DNA of 64,000 nucleotides from Phlebotomus papatasi (taxonomy: Eukaryota; Arthropoda; Insecta; Diptera; Psychodidae), in assembly GCF_024763615.1 (NCBI RefSeq), contig NC_077222.1, positions 67,084,001-67,148,000 on the forward strand, written 5' to 3'. The first letter of the stretch is position 1. The number at the start of each line of letters is the position of its first letter. The translations under genes were made by a program, and so were the position numbers. The notes beneath the pieces are model-generated. The model saw only the letters and a list, made by a program, of their open reading frames with translations. It was not told the DNA's origin and searched no databases. Shown piece by piece: positions 12,889 through 26,202 of the stretch.

Positions 12889-13080
12889 CTATTGCACCAC
12901 CCCTCGCCATTCTCCGCGATTCAAAGCGATAACCCTCCAGCGCCTCAGCACACCCAGTCGTTTAAGGACCTCATCCACTACTTCATTTCATCTCCTTCGG
13001 GGGCGTCATCTAGATCGAACTCCTTTCGACTTCGCATTCAGTAGCTTCTTGGACATTCTATCATCTTCGAGAAACAGATG
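12889..13080 (-). pseudogene. Non-LTR retrotransposon (LINE) ORF2 C-terminal fragment
   Basis: The minus strand reads VDEVLKRLGVLRRWRVIAL and then NRGEWRGVVQ before a stop. Upstream, in a broken frame, are RMSKKLLNAKSKG and RPRRR. This is the arginine-rich, W-containing tail found at the end of many insect LINE polyproteins. Internal stops show it is dead. It begins directly at the end of the Tc1 fragment. Confidence 0.7.
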
Positions 13081-13139
13081 CTTCTATGCTCTATCATCGA
13101 TTAGAAGTCCTTTATATAAATTTTCTTGACCTAGTTCTT

Positions 13140-15860
13140 TATGATCAATCGTTGCAGAGCAGACTACTCCCAATGAGTATTAAAACAAGCCTTGAAACTA
13201 ATCTCAACCCTCATCTATTGGTTGGTTAAAAAGTGTGTTGGATAAGCATTGCTAAAAAAAACTCTTTTCTTGATTATGGTAGCACTCACTCTTCTCTTAT
13301 CATTGGTATATAATAATATAATATATTGATTAAAAATCGATGGACCGATATTGAGTTTTCACTGAGTTAGAGCAATAAAACGTGGCTAGGATTGTGATGA
13401 GATGAGCTTCTGCACATTTTATATAATCACTATGTTTATTGATTTCAACATTGAGGTTACATTGCACGTAGTAAGCCAGAGGTCATAGCAATGTTTAATT
13501 GATGATAATAATCCGAACAAACACTATTTGCGTTTGTCTTCGCTTAATCAGTCAGAGTTTATTATGAACTTGGATCGATTATTCACGATATTTTCTCACC
13601 CATTTTAGTTTATAGATAGCCAGTGAAGCTAATTAGTAACGTATATAGCGCAATGGGAAGAAAATAAATGAGTTCTATACAACTAGTACTTCATTATTGG
13701 AGTTGATTAGGAATTGTATGGCTCAAGTGGGCAAAGTTCTGTGGGCAATGAGAGTATTAAGATTTAATTTATGAAAGAACACAAAGCCTGAATGGCGATA
13801 TTTCCGAAACAACGCACATGATAAATATTGAAGGTGTTCATCATGCCAAGGTGCTGCTTATACTCTCAATAATTTATGATAACTTCAGGAGCAGACAAAT
13901 GGAGGAAATACTGTACGAGGGTGAAGCTTTATTGGATTATTAATTAATGCAATTACTATGTAATAATTACAGCCAAAGGGGTCTCTTCGTTATAACACAA
14001 CATCCCTTGTCAAGGATCACAGTGTCGCCTAATACACACACAATACCTGACAATCCCAGGCTCTCAACCCAAACACCTGCAGCCAGCATGATTAAAGCAC
14101 TGACGACTTCATGACTGATTTGATTAATTGAGGTATACTTTTGATGGAGTCACTCTGCTGGGTGGAATCACCAAACTAATTTACGATTCAATTGAAGATA
14201 CTCTCAATGAATTCAGCAGACACTGTATCAATTACAGAATTAATGAGAAAATCCCAGTGGAATTGATGGGAATAGTTCTTCGGCAAAATGTGAAGAATTA
14301 GTACGGGATGAAGGTGTCCCCCCAAGGAAAAAGAAACTTTTCCCAGGCATGTTCACTGGCACAGTCCAATTTCTAATTAGTGATTTAGTGAAAAAGGCGC
14401 ATGGTGAAGTCTTATACTCCATAAGCCAGACAATGGAGCATAATGAAAGAATTGGTGATGTATTAAGACACTTAAAACTCGCCGCAGCCCTGTGCTGTTT
14501 TTTGAAATGTGTAGTGGAAAATCGAACGATAGTCATGAATCATTTGCTTTTCTGAGAGAAAAGAGAGCAAAGCAGCATTCCCGTACCGCCTTCGACACAA
14601 TTCCCCAAGCCATCATTCCCAATCTCAATATGTTTCTGGATGAATTGCTCCATTAGACATTTTCCAGTAGTATAACTTCAGATGACTCAAGCCCCAAATT
14701 GCACAGCAAGAGAAAATAAATGCATACACCCATTTGCGATTTCTCAATCTTGAGATGAATTGAACAATACTGGGAGAGAAAATAAATGCTCGGGGTAGAA
14801 CAACTTGAAAAGTACTTATTGAGATCCTACATTACAGTTAGAATATTTTAAAATCTTTGGAATGATATTTAAAATATTAGCACATGCCTGTACTATAACC
14901 AATTCCTCTTGATTCTCACCAAATTCCTTAGAAATTAATAAACTGGAGCTAGAAATCGTATCTATTCTAAAGTTTACATTATCATTTTTGTAATGCCAGA
15001 AAATTTCTGATGACCAGAAGAATATTCTAACCCAAGGCATTATAGAGCGATTTCTCCAGTAGAGTTATTAAAAATTATATCACATCACTTGTACTTATCT
15101 ACTTCTTCATTTTAATTTATTTTAATACAAAAATTGTAAAATCTGTTAAGGACTGTTGTAGTACAGACATGTACTAAAATATTTGTCTAAAATCAGTACT
15201 TTTTTCGTTAATTTAGTCTCTATTATTCAGTAGAAGAGACCGAGGCAAAACTATTCAGGGTATAGAATAAGACAGTGCAACGTTATATTCTTATTCAGCA
15301 AACTAATATTTATTCAAAGTAATTAACTCTATTACAAATTATAGACAAAGAAAAATTTCATTTGCTGATAAATTTTGTCCTGATCTCCCCTACTTGAATG
15401 GTTTTACTCTGGAAGTTATCACAGGAATTTGTAACTATATAAACTAATTTTATATTCAGTCTCTATTATTCGGGTACATGAATAATTCTCTGGGATATCA
15501 CAGAACTTTATAACAATCGCAGTATAATTTTATACCTACTCATGTAAATTTTAACTAGGTCGATCCATTTTGAGTAAAGAAAAGAAATCAAACATTAGAG
15601 GGATGGCGAGACTCAGACAGTCATTCGATATAATGCCGCCAAGTGGAGTTGTATTTAGAGAAATCAGAAAAAAAGTCAAATTTTGACTGTCTAATCTAAA
15701 GAAAAGAAACGATCTGGTGTAATTTTTATACAAATTAAAAAAAAAAACCCTTTTCGTAACTACTGAATGAAGTTTACTCACGGATTGAAAGCAATAAGTG
15801 CAATTTAACCTCTGAAAATTGGCCTCAGACTTTCTGTGTTCACTAGTGAAGAAGGTTTAC
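13140..15860. other. Noncoding stretch
   Basis: No supported gene or complete mobile element. Confidence 0.5.
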
Positions 15861-15869
15861 CCTCTATAA

Positions 15870-17260
15870 TGAGCCAAACCTACTATAATCATACTAAAAT
15901 TTCATGTCCTTCGATCGGGTCCAAACTTTGCCAAAATGTGTTTCGCCATTTCCTGTTCACGAATATATGGGTGACTAAGTAGCGTTCCTGGTCGTTCGGC
16001 CGCCCGCTCTTGAAAGCTTAATAGCTCCCGAACTAAGAAAGATATCGACTTGCAATTTTCGGCAAAGGTTATATATCGGGTGAAAATTTCAACTTGGTGC
16101 ATTGATTCTCTACCCTCCACCCCTCCTTCCCACATTTTGAATACCCCCATTTTTTGTTTGCTCAATAGTTCCGGCCTTATGGTATAGATCCACTTCAATA
16201 TTTAGTACATTATAGCTAGGCCCAAGCATGTGGCAAGTTAATTTTTTTATATGGAGCTATTTGAAGCCAATTTCCTAAATTGATTTCGGACTCAGCTCAC
16301 AGTGTTCCGAGGAAAAAATGTATTTAAACAAAAATTTAGTATATTTATCCCTCCATACTGTAAGGTATCTTATAATACGGAAAAACTCCTCACTTTTTAA
16401 ATATTTAGCGTAACGGTCGCGAGTGCAAAAATTATCCCTTATAAATTTAAATCGACATATGAGAAAGTGGCTTCAAATTTCAGGCAACTCGCTAGGGGCG
16501 TGGCTGGGCCTTACAATTTTCGAACAGTGTCAAACTTAAGATCCCCTGACCCGAGCTATAAGGGTCCAAAAAAAATCTTAAAGTGGTCGTAACAGCAGTT
16601 CTAATTACTAGAATTTAAATGTGAGGGCATTTTGGAAAGCTCTCAAGAAATATCACACTTCCCCATTGACATCGGAAGTTCATAAAAAAACCTATTATTA
16701 AAAACAAAATTTTTCAGTTTTCTAAGCTAAATGACTCAGAAACTCCATTGTGCATCGGGCGCAAATTTTAGTATGTTGTAGCCGGATATTATAGCTACCA
16801 AACAAAAGAATACTTAAGTCGATCGATAACCACTGATCCAAGTTATAAGGGTCAAAGTTCGAAAATTGACCGGCTTCTATCTCCGTTTCTAATTAACATT
16901 TTGACCTAAATTTTGGGTTTTTAGTTTCGTCTCGATAAGCACTTTCAGATGGGAGTTCAAAAAGTCACCACAAGGGGCGCTACGATAGTGTCAAAATTTA
17001 AAATGATTTTTCTCAAAAACGCCATTGGTAATTTTGATAAAATTTTAGAATATTGTAGTCTAGGCTATGAAGTTTCCAATAAGTGGCGTGGGTTCAAATT
17101 TAAATCGCCATATTTCAGGTTCCATTTGACCGAATTGGACGAGTAAGGATGCAAAATAAAGGCTCACAAAGCGTTACAACTTTCCAAAATATTTGAACAT
17201 CGTAGGACCAGCGCTAGAGGCGCCACAGTCAAGAAACCAATTTTCATAACACATAACCTG
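15870..17260 (+). repeat. Dispersed repeat, family R, long copy
   Basis: The first 230 bases (GGTCCAAACTTTGCCAAAATG, a CGGCCGCCCGCTC segment, AAGATATCGACTTGCAATTT, GGTTATATATCGGGTGA) match 39585-39800. The rest has internally echoing phrases (TATAAGGGTC twice) and higher GC than its surroundings. No protein recognised. The right boundary is uncertain. Confidence 0.55.
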
Positions 17261-17269
17261 AATTACCTT

Positions 17270-19110
17270 TACACGTGCTTAACCGATCTTGATGAGTATT
17301 TTGGCATGATTGTATAGGACATTTATATCTATATTTCGTCCAAACATCATTTTTGTTGAGACAATGCTGTCTGTTCGATTTTGTCGTTTTAGAGTAAACT
17401 GACTAATCCTTCCAGCTCACCCTCTTTTATAATTTCTCCCGATAGATTTTTTGGTAATGTTGTAGCTATTATTTTCGGAGGCTCTACTCTTATCATATTA
17501 TTTTATTCTTGGTGTTCAAACTGCCTAACAATTTGCTTTCATCTTTTGTGATGTTCAGACTCCACACCATCAATTCGTGATAAGAGTGTCGCCTCTATTC
17601 AATTATTTAACACTTTTGGTGTGACAAACACTTTTTAATTATATTTTTTGTCAAATTATTTCATGATTAAATTGAATTATTTTGCAAATTGTATTTCCAG
17701 AAAAATTCTAAGATGATAAATTTATCATTGATGTAACCCTCAAAGTCGGGTTGCTACAAGGAATCTCACCTACAATAAGCTGATCTAGACTTATCACTAG
17801 TTTTTTTTCTATGATGAAATCATTATTAATATTTTTTGCAAAAATCACCAAAATAACAATACACTTTAAATTTACAAACGAATTGTTCAACTTGAAGTAT
17901 AAATATTTTAGACAATATTTATGGGGTATTAAATTGTGGAAAATTATGGGTGATGATAAATTGATTCTAATAACGAAGGAAAAGAGAATAAAACCGTAAA
18001 ATAGTTAAATTGATTTTAATCCACATACCACTCATCGTCATCGTCTCGACAGAAAGTGGTGGATTTTCCCAATGAACTCAATTCTCGTTCAATTTCCCCA
18101 TTATCTCGATAATTGAGTACAGTGTAATTTAAAATGATTTGCTCAGTTCAGTTGTGTTGGGAAGAAAATGTGCGTGCAAATGAGAATATTAATTTGTGCC
18201 GGACGTAAATGGCTTGCCATTGCCCTCAAATCACTTTGCTCAATCTCTCGTCACTAGTTTGTATACAAAATGTTTACAGGAGGAATTAATGAAGGTGCGA
18301 CGGCAAATGTTCTCCCTTTACAGTGTATTATTGCAATTATAAATGTAAAACAGTGCTACTTTTGCAGTTTAATACAACGCAAAATTGGCAGGGTTGAACT
18401 GAAATTTTGTTTAAGTTTTTGCGGGAAAGGGATTTTCACCAAAAAGGTCACATCATGAAAAAGGAATATCTTCGTGTCACATACCGGGGGGAGCTTTTTA
18501 CCAGGGGAGAAAATGCAAGCTGAACTGCAGAGACGAAATGCCTCAAACAGCGAGATTATTCCATGAATTTTACCCGGAGTAACTTTAATTACAATCTTCA
18601 GTGATGTGGAGCAGTAGTTGAGCTTAAAAAGCTCCACATGTGTGCTGTGGTGTTGTGTGAAAAATGAGCAATTTAAATACGCAGGAAAGGCAGTTCTTAT
18701 GCCATTTAATTATAATTCTACCCTAGCTGGTTGTTCCGTTTGTACACTGAATTCTTCATATTACCACACATACACAGCCTTATTATCATGCAAAAGCAGC
18801 CCACAGTGGGTGGAAAAAGTGAAAAATAAGAAATAAAATGAGGACTTTTTTGTATAAAGATATTATGATTTTATTTTCAACCTTTTTTATATTTTTAAGT
18901 TTCAAATTAACTTCAAATATCTCCCTGTATTCAATTGTATCCACTTTGCTCTGAAAGGGCTAAAATGGGTTAAAAGAATAAATTTGCACATAAAAGTATT
19001 TTGTTTTCAACATTTTAATGTAAAATTGAAGAGAATTCATTGATTGACGATTTTTTGCTCCAAGTGATAGCACTTTTCTCTCCCTCGAGCGATACTGGCA
19101 ACTCTTCTAA
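17270..19110. other. Noncoding stretch
   Basis: No supported gene. AT-rich with only short open frames. Confidence 0.5.
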
Positions 19111-19118
19111 ATTAGAAA

Positions 19119-19184
19119 TACTAAAGATAATAATCTAAAATTTAAGGTTATTTAAATTACATTCTCGAAAATTTAAATACGCTT
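19119..19184. repeat. 66-bp direct repeat, copy 1
   Basis: The 66 bases starting TACTAAAGATAATAATCTAA recur at 20397-20462 with two differences, in the same orientation. Confidence 0.9.
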
Positions 19185-19189
19185 CAGGG

Positions 19190-19334
19190 TAAAGGCGTCT
19201 ACACATTGGGAGCAATTTTCGTCAACAATTGCGTTTTTGACAGAAATTTGACGTTTCCTCCTACAACGCTGTAGGGAATTTCCTTCAAAATAGCAATTTT
19301 TGACAAAAATTGCTCCCAATGTGTAGAGGCCATA
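19190..19334. mobile_element. TA-flanked MITE, family G, intact copy
   Basis: The ends GGCGTCTACACATTGGGAGC and the inverse of GGCCTCTACACATTGGGAGC match over about 40 bases with few changes. TA flanks both sides. Related copies lie at 11135 and 56360, and a lone left end at about 28966. Confidence 0.85.
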
Positions 19335-20396
19335 AGGGCTCATAATTTGGTCCAATCTGCTTATGAGCATCGATGTTCCAAGTTTGAAGTGCGATATTTT
19401 CAATACTAATTGACATTTCTTGTTACTCTCTTTTCAGAAGGGTTGTTTAGAAACTTAGCAAGCTATTTATCGACTTATTTTTATTAAAATTAGTTTTAAT
19501 ACGTTTAAAAATGAATTGATATGTAGAGGTGAATTTGACTCTTATTTTGGACAACTTGGTTATTAATTTTTACAATTTGTCTGTAAATTTGGACAGATAA
19601 TCCGCCTCAACAGGATGCCCATTGTTCTTCATTTTATGAACCAATCTTACCAAGTCCTCTTCCTGGTCATGTAAGAGAAACGCGGAATGTCACAAGAAGC
19701 CCAGAAACTTTCCATATCATTCATTAAAGTGAGTTGACTTCGGTACTCCAAGTACGTGCGGATTCGCTCATTCCCTGCCCTTTCCGGGAGCCTTTCAAGG
19801 CATTTCTCGCTACATCTCTTTCGTAGAGATGATGCTCCTTTATTTCTCCAGGCATTTGTCCAACCTAGTCACCACAAAAGCTGAAACTTCACGAATTTTC
19901 GTGAGAAAAACACCTGTCCAAAATAAGGATTATCACCTCACTGGTAAATGTTTTAAAAAATTTCCCATTTTTCACACGAAAAATCTAATTCACAAGGCAA
20001 ATCTCACTTCAGGTCAAATGTACAAATCACTACTAACGTGAATCAACACAATATTTAATGAATATTCAATAATATCACTCAAAAAGAACGAAGAAACATT
20101 GTTAGTACTTCACCAAAGCTTAATAAGACTAAAGAAGACACGAAGTTCTGTCATATTTCTCGTAAGCAATTGTTTACATTGAATTTTCAACAAAGGAATT
20201 TCAACTCAAATCATATTCAAAATTTAACGTATTCAGTGTTAAAATCTTCCAAAAAGAACAAATATTTAGATGGAATTCATTATTCATCAAATATTGGAAT
20301 AAAAATCCATCATTTTAACCAATTTATTTTTAGTGTCCAATTTTATCCTCAAAGTGTCCAAAATAAGAAACTGGACAAAATTATGAGCCTTTCCCC

Positions 20397-20462
20397 TACT
20401 AAAGATAATAATCTAAAATTTCAGGTTATTTAAATTACATTCTCGAACATTTAAATACGCTT
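20397..20462. repeat. 66-bp direct repeat, copy 2
   Basis: Matches 19119-19184 at 64 of 66 positions. The 1.2 kb between the copies holds a MITE and an inverted TGTCCAAAATAAG motif (19541 and 20359), but no coding sequence. Confidence 0.9.
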
Positions 20463-20626
20463 TATTTATTTCTAAATAGATTTCACATAAGGCAGTCAAA
20501 ATTTTAAACAAATTAGCCCCTCTGCAAAATTTATTTAACATACTGTTGTGGATTAGACTTTTACGATCTGTCGAGCGGAGGAAGAGACTAGGCTGGGGCC
20601 AGAGGCATTTAGAAGGCATAGGGTTA

Positions 20627-20860
20627 CAGTAGACTCTCACTTAATCGGCTCTTTTGCAATCGGGCGAAAAATTTTGTTGACAATTTTCACGTTTAATTAT
20701 GAAGCTAATTCGCTCAAATTCGCTGTAGTTCTTCCTATTTTTTCGTGATTTTTTATAATTGAGCAATTTTTGTGGAATTTACAAAGACTTTGACGCCCAA
20801 ATCTATCGATAAACCGGATGACATTTTGCCCCAAATGCCCAATTGAGAGAGAGTCTACTG
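20627..20860. mobile_element. pogo/Tigger-like MITE (234 bp)
   Basis: The ends CAGTAGACTCTCACTTAATC and the inverse of CAGTAGACTCTCTCTCAATT share 13 perfect bases. TA lies directly outside each end (20625, 20861). The CAGT start and TA target fit pogo-like elements; the assignment is inference. It interrupts a GC-richer segment. Confidence 0.75.
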
Positions 20861-20869
20861 TATCTTCAA

Positions 20870-21660
20870 ACATAACGGTTTATTTGACTCAAGTTTAAGG
20901 CTTATAACTAAAGGGGAAATGGCCCCTTCCCCGCTTCCTAGGGCGCATTTAGAGCTTCAAGGCAATATCCGGTCTGAAAGCGTGGGCGGCCTTGTCCTTG
21001 TCAGGTCAATTACGACGGATCTCCATATTTGCCGGTAGTGGGTTCCCATCCTGTAGGTACTACACCACATTTCTGTCGACGAGACGACGTCAATTGAGAC
21101 CTGAGGTGACTAACTTAGGACTACACGAGACGTCTTTAAACGTAGTGACCAGATCTCTTTTAGGATCTAAGACGATAGGATTCTTCAGTGGTGGGTGTCA
21201 TTCAGCAGGTACTACGCTACCCGTGGCTTATGATGAGAAGTTAATAAATTTGGCAGGAGAGACTCGTAGGAGCGGGATGACCTTGTCTCAAAAGGAAAGG
21301 TTACGCCTTAGACGAGCGAAGACACCTTTAGGCAGGCAGAGGGGGCAACAGCCTCGGCTCTCTTTCTAAGTAGCGGGGAAGGGGGCAATAGCCTCGAACA
21401 CTTCTTGAGAGTTAAACGCCAAATCTTCCACCGAGGAAAGGAACAAAAGCCTCGACGTTTCCTGGGGCAGAAAGATACCAGCTTCTCAACCAGGTTAGAG
21501 GGGGCAACATCCTCGACACTCTTTCTGGTGGGAAACCGCTTAGAGGGGGCAAAAGCCTCGGCACTCGGCACACAATCCGGGAAAAAACTGCTGATTTTGT
21601 CAGCCAAGGGAAGGAGTCACGACCTTGGCGCCTTCCAGAATGTTGCAAGCACCCTCAATT
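20870..21660 (+). repeat. GC-rich block with recurring GGGGGCAA..CCTCG motif
   Basis: This block is much richer in GC than its neighbours. From about 21340 to 21570 a motif close to GAGGGGGCAACAGCCTCG occurs five times at uneven spacing. A 125-codon open frame (20992-21366, many Arg) matches no family I know. It is probably part of a decayed retroelement, but I see no reverse transcriptase or gag motif. Confidence 0.45.
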
Positions 21661-21669
21661 TCAGTCCAG

Positions 21670-24600
21670 AGTAAAAGTTCAGTGACTATATCTGCTCGCC
21701 AATGCTCAAGGAAAATGCTCCCTAGTACTGCTTAGTCTAATCCAAATCAATATAATTTGTAAAAGATTTCAATATCCGTGACATTTTGCAAAACTTGAAC
21801 AGAAAAAATAGAAAATCGTGCTAGAGAACGCACCACTTGTGCAGCCGGATGTGGAATTTTCTGCCAAGACGCACATTGTGGGACTCTTAATGCTCCTCTA
21901 GCACGGCTGGAAAAGTGCACGCATTGAAAAGGAAATTCATGACGAGTCTCCAAAGCAATGCCCTCAGTGGAATAATAAAATTTCACTACGAGCTTTCGAG
22001 AGCTTTTGCACCCTCAATGCCTGGGTAATTGCAGAGACAGTAAATCAGTCTAATGTCCAACGAGGGTTTTTTTCACGCCACATCGTCTTTCCGGCTTTTG
22101 TGCTGAAACATGACAATATTGTGGTAATACTGGAAAATGTGTCTGCAGTCTGTATTACATTTTCCTCGGAGACTCCGCATCTCGCCAATTAAGATATGTC
22201 AAGTAGAGCTTTCTATAGTATATCTCAATTGATCTTAATTTTCTCAGTGAATCTGCTGCAATGGAGAATCCCGGAAGGATCCTCAGTCGCTCAAAGGGAT
22301 GAATTATTATTCTCGACAGAGGAATCTCTGATGGATATGACACACAGCATCCAATGTTGTCACAAGCACCAAACTCTCTTTGCATGTAACATCAGTTGCA
22401 ACCTCGCTATCAGGAGTGTGGGAGGTGTGAAAAACAGGAACAAACTGTATGGTATTTCATTCACGATTCTTTACTTTACCCCATTCCCCATCAGCAGCTT
22501 TGGTAAATCCTGGTAAGGGGAGAAGGAAATGATTTTTCCAACCATCAGCATACGCAGTTGCCTCCAGTGTTGTGCGCGTGTTGAACAAAAGGGGAAAAAG
22601 ATGATGAAAAGAATCATGATGAGGCACGATGTCTTGAACAAACTCCTGAAAAAGAATGGAAAGATCTCCAATATTGAGTTCCTTGGAGCTGGAGGACTTT
22701 TTGAAACAGACACAAGTTTTGCAAATAAATTTCTCATATCTCATCTCACTCTATCGCTTTTTTATGTTGAACCCTTCCCTTTTCGTGTGTTTAAAGGGGT
22801 TTCTCATATTGTCCAAAAGAATTTTTATTAAATATCTTTGCGAAAGTCCTTTTTTTATGATATAAAAAGAAATCGAGTGGAAGGAATTAAAGTTTCATAT
22901 TGTAAAGTAGCCCTACGAGTTAATTATTTCGTAATCTTAGCTGGAAATTTAGGCAAGACCAAAAAGCTCAGGATGGACAATGTACAGTGGAGGAAATTTA
23001 AATAGGTATTTTTTTGAAAAGAGGGTGGTCTAGGTGGTGTTTTGTTCCAACCAACCTAATATTATTATGTCAAGATCTGCTCAAAAATCATTTTTATCAT
23101 AGTGACCAATAGTGGTATAAATAGGGAGTAACTCTAAATTAGGTATTTTTATTTTAAACTGTTCTTTTATAAGAAATTGTTAATATTGACAACAGAATGA
23201 TCAAATCTGTCTTTTCCTTCAAATTGAAGCCTTCAACAGTAAGAAAATTTTATTTAAAGCTAGAATTTTTGATTGATAAAGGTCATAAGATTAAGTTTAG
23301 TAATAAAATCGTCCTAATCAAAGGCTTCAGAGGGCTTGGATTAACAATATTAGTTATTACGAGGAGGTTGAGTAGTTCAAGAAACATTATTTGTCATTTT
23401 TTCAATAAAAAGCACTCCTAGGGATGAAAATACTGTACTTTTCAAGATAATACCATGTTGTATAATAAGGAATTGGTACGAATTCCTGTATTCCGAATTA
23501 TATTGGTTGCTGTCACGATTGTTCGATGGTTTTAGAACACGGCGAGGACTGAGAAAGACAGTCGAAACAGGACCCAGTGCAAAGAAAAATCGATAACGCA
23601 AAGGCACTTGAGAAAAGCAAAGTGCTGGAAAAGCAAGTTCATTTTCTATTGGAATAGCACCATTATGTTCGTTTACTGACCAAAACTGAATTTATTTCCG
23701 CAAAAATATTTAGAAATAGGATAGATTCAAGAAATGGTATCCTGGCCTGATTCAATTTAAATTTAATCGGATACATCCTACCTTTCTTTGTCTTAAAAAC
23801 ATTTTCGTCTCTCAGGACTTTTTTTTTATTGCAAACGTTTTTAAGCAGATGAAAAAGTGGAATAATAATATATGTGTCTACCTATTAAGGGTTTTCGAAG
23901 ACATGGATTCGCTATCTCTCCCCGTTTGGCCTCTAATTTTTCATAACATAAGGACATACCGACAAACAATCGAAAAATTCTGTTATTTTAAAATTTGAGT
24001 GATAAAAAGCTACTCCTCCCCAAGAAATCGAGAGATGATAAATTGTGATTACCAGAATCAATTTTTCTTCAATGTAGAATCATCTTGTCCATCCGGATAA
24101 CCCCTCAAAAAGCTTTCATGTCATACAAGTGTTGAGCTTGGATAGCAGGAAATTGTGTCACACTGATTTTTAACATGGTATACAACAAGGTGGAAGTAAG
24201 TATAGTGAAACAGAGTCTCCTTTTTCCTTCCATTTTTCCGTTCTTTGTTTCCACTCCCCATCATCCACTTCCTTTTAAATGGTAGATGCAAGAACAAATA
24301 TTTACATGCACTAAACACTTTGTTGCATTGAGCTTGGTAGTGTTTTCCCGCGTTATCGCATCCATGACATCTTCATTGACTTCCTCCGGCTAAGGCAACA
24401 TTTGCACGCAACACTCTTGAGTAAGACGCTCTAAATCACCCGGATATCAATCTCAGTATAATAACAAAAAGCCAGCAGGACTTGCAAGAGTGCTAATTTG
24501 CAGAGGTGCATTCCAGTAATTAGTTTAAAACAATGAGGACTTCTTTCTCAACCCATAGAAGCTCGATAGCTCTACAAAAGCGAATGAAACAAGCCAATTA

Positions 24601-25550
24601 TATTATTTGCCAATCCAATTATATAACAAGGAAAAAAATAAAAGCTTCAGTAAATTTTTGTATATGCCAGCAAGATCTTAGCAAAGAGATTAAATTGAAT
24701 TTATTGATTTTCATGTTGAAAAGTGAAAAACATCGTTATCAAATTTAATCACGGCATTTTGCCAAAGAGAAAAAATTCAATAACTTCCTCCAACTCTTGG
24801 TCCCAGATATTTTTGTCAAAGAGAAAAAATGGAGCCGGAGGTGAAAAGGAAATTTAAATGGGGAGGAAAACTCCTGAGCCTTTTTTTACTTTAGAGTCTA
24901 TGGCTTGGGGATTGGGGAAAAGCTTCCCAAATGAGATACTCTTCCCTGGTATAAAAGTAACTCCTGCCATTGAAAGCCACATTTGAGGTACATTGTGCTG
25001 CTTAAAAGTATTTCGGCTTTTTGCCAATATTTTGCCATTGGCTGCTGAATAATTAAGGGCACACGCCAAAGGAAGCTGCATTGAGGAAATGTGGATACAA
25101 GGCAAAAGTTAAAGCCAAACCTCTAATCGAATTACTTTCATCACGTATCGACAGAAAATTTAGGGCACAAGGTAGAGAGTATACTGCAGATTTTGTCGAT
25201 ACTTTTCCTAACATTATTTCCAGGACACAAAATCAACTTTTACCAATTATTAAAGTCGTAAAATTTTACCGCGGAACGTTTTACGAAAATTCATTGTGTT
25301 GAACTACTACTGTTGCTTTACGAAAATGAAGTTCAAGAATTTTATTAGTTGACATAGCTCAGAGAGTGTTTTTTTTAACCAAATTTTGCTAGGATAGAGT
25401 AAAATATCAAATATAATTTAAACTGTACTGAAAAATTAGAACAAAAACACGGAGCAAAGCAAACAAAGTTTCAGATATTCGAATTTTTCTTGGCCTAAGT
25501 TTTTGAGTAAGTGCGGGTTTATGATTACGACTCATTTAAACTGATTGATA
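21670..25550. other. Noncoding stretch
   Basis: About 3.9 kb with no supported gene. Overlapping open frames near 22.2-22.9 kb lack splice or family support. Confidence 0.45.
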
Positions 25551-25566
25551 TATAACAACAAAGGAC

Positions 25567-25904
25567 TCCCGGTCAAAATCCCGAACGCCAAAACCCCAAA
25601 AGCCAAAATCTCGAACGCCAAAATCCCGAATGCCAAAATCCCGAATGGGCCAAAATCCCGAAGGCCAAAATCCTGAATTCTTAAAAGTATCATAGCACAT
25701 AGCTACTCCCACGATTGCATCTGCGCTTGCTGAAGGCAAAGCGAAATCTTCTGTGTCTTAGGAAATCATTCTAAACATTTTGATCCATATATAATTTCAT
25801 CCCTTTCAGGATTTTGAATATTCGAGATTTTGTCTTTCGGGATTTTGGCCTTTTCGGGATCTTGGCGTTCGGGATTTTGGCTTTCGGGATTTTGGCTGCC
25901 ACCT
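25567..25904. mobile_element. Mutator-like foldback element, family M, copy 1
   Basis: Each end is a short tandem array of GCCAAAATCCCGAA, inverted relative to the other end. The middle has a unique core. The flanks CAACAAAGGAC (25556) and CAACAAAGAAC (25905) look like an 11-bp target duplication with one change. It has no coding capacity. Confidence 0.8.
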
Positions 25905-26202
25905 CAACAAAGAACTACACATTATTTTCTGTTTTACTCTTAAAATGAAAAATTAAATTAAGTCAAATTAAAAAATATAGAAAAGTAACTTGAAAAATAT
26001 AGGTTTTATACATATTGTTATCAATTTGAGTTCGAAAAGTAAATGAATGAGAAGAATAACGAAATTTTTTCTTTATTTGCATTGCAAGTTCGATTTGGAT
26101 GGAAATTGTTAATTTTGTTCCAGACTTTAAAAAGAAATGATTTTTACTTGGTATATTTTTTATCGAATTTTACATTGGAATATATAGGAAGGCTTTCAGA
26201 TT

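Noticed and set aside
19119..20462. LTR retrotransposon bounded by the 66-bp repeats
   Set aside because: Repeats lack TG...CA ends, and no primer-binding site, polypurine tract or gag-pol lies between them.
20992..21366. 125-codon protein gene
   Set aside because: It lies in a repetitive GC-rich block with competing open frames on both strands, as expected from low stop density, and no motif is recognisable.
22196..22865. Overlapping open frames as a gene
   Set aside because: Four overlapping short frames on both strands, none with splice sites, family motifs or a poly(A) signal in keeping.
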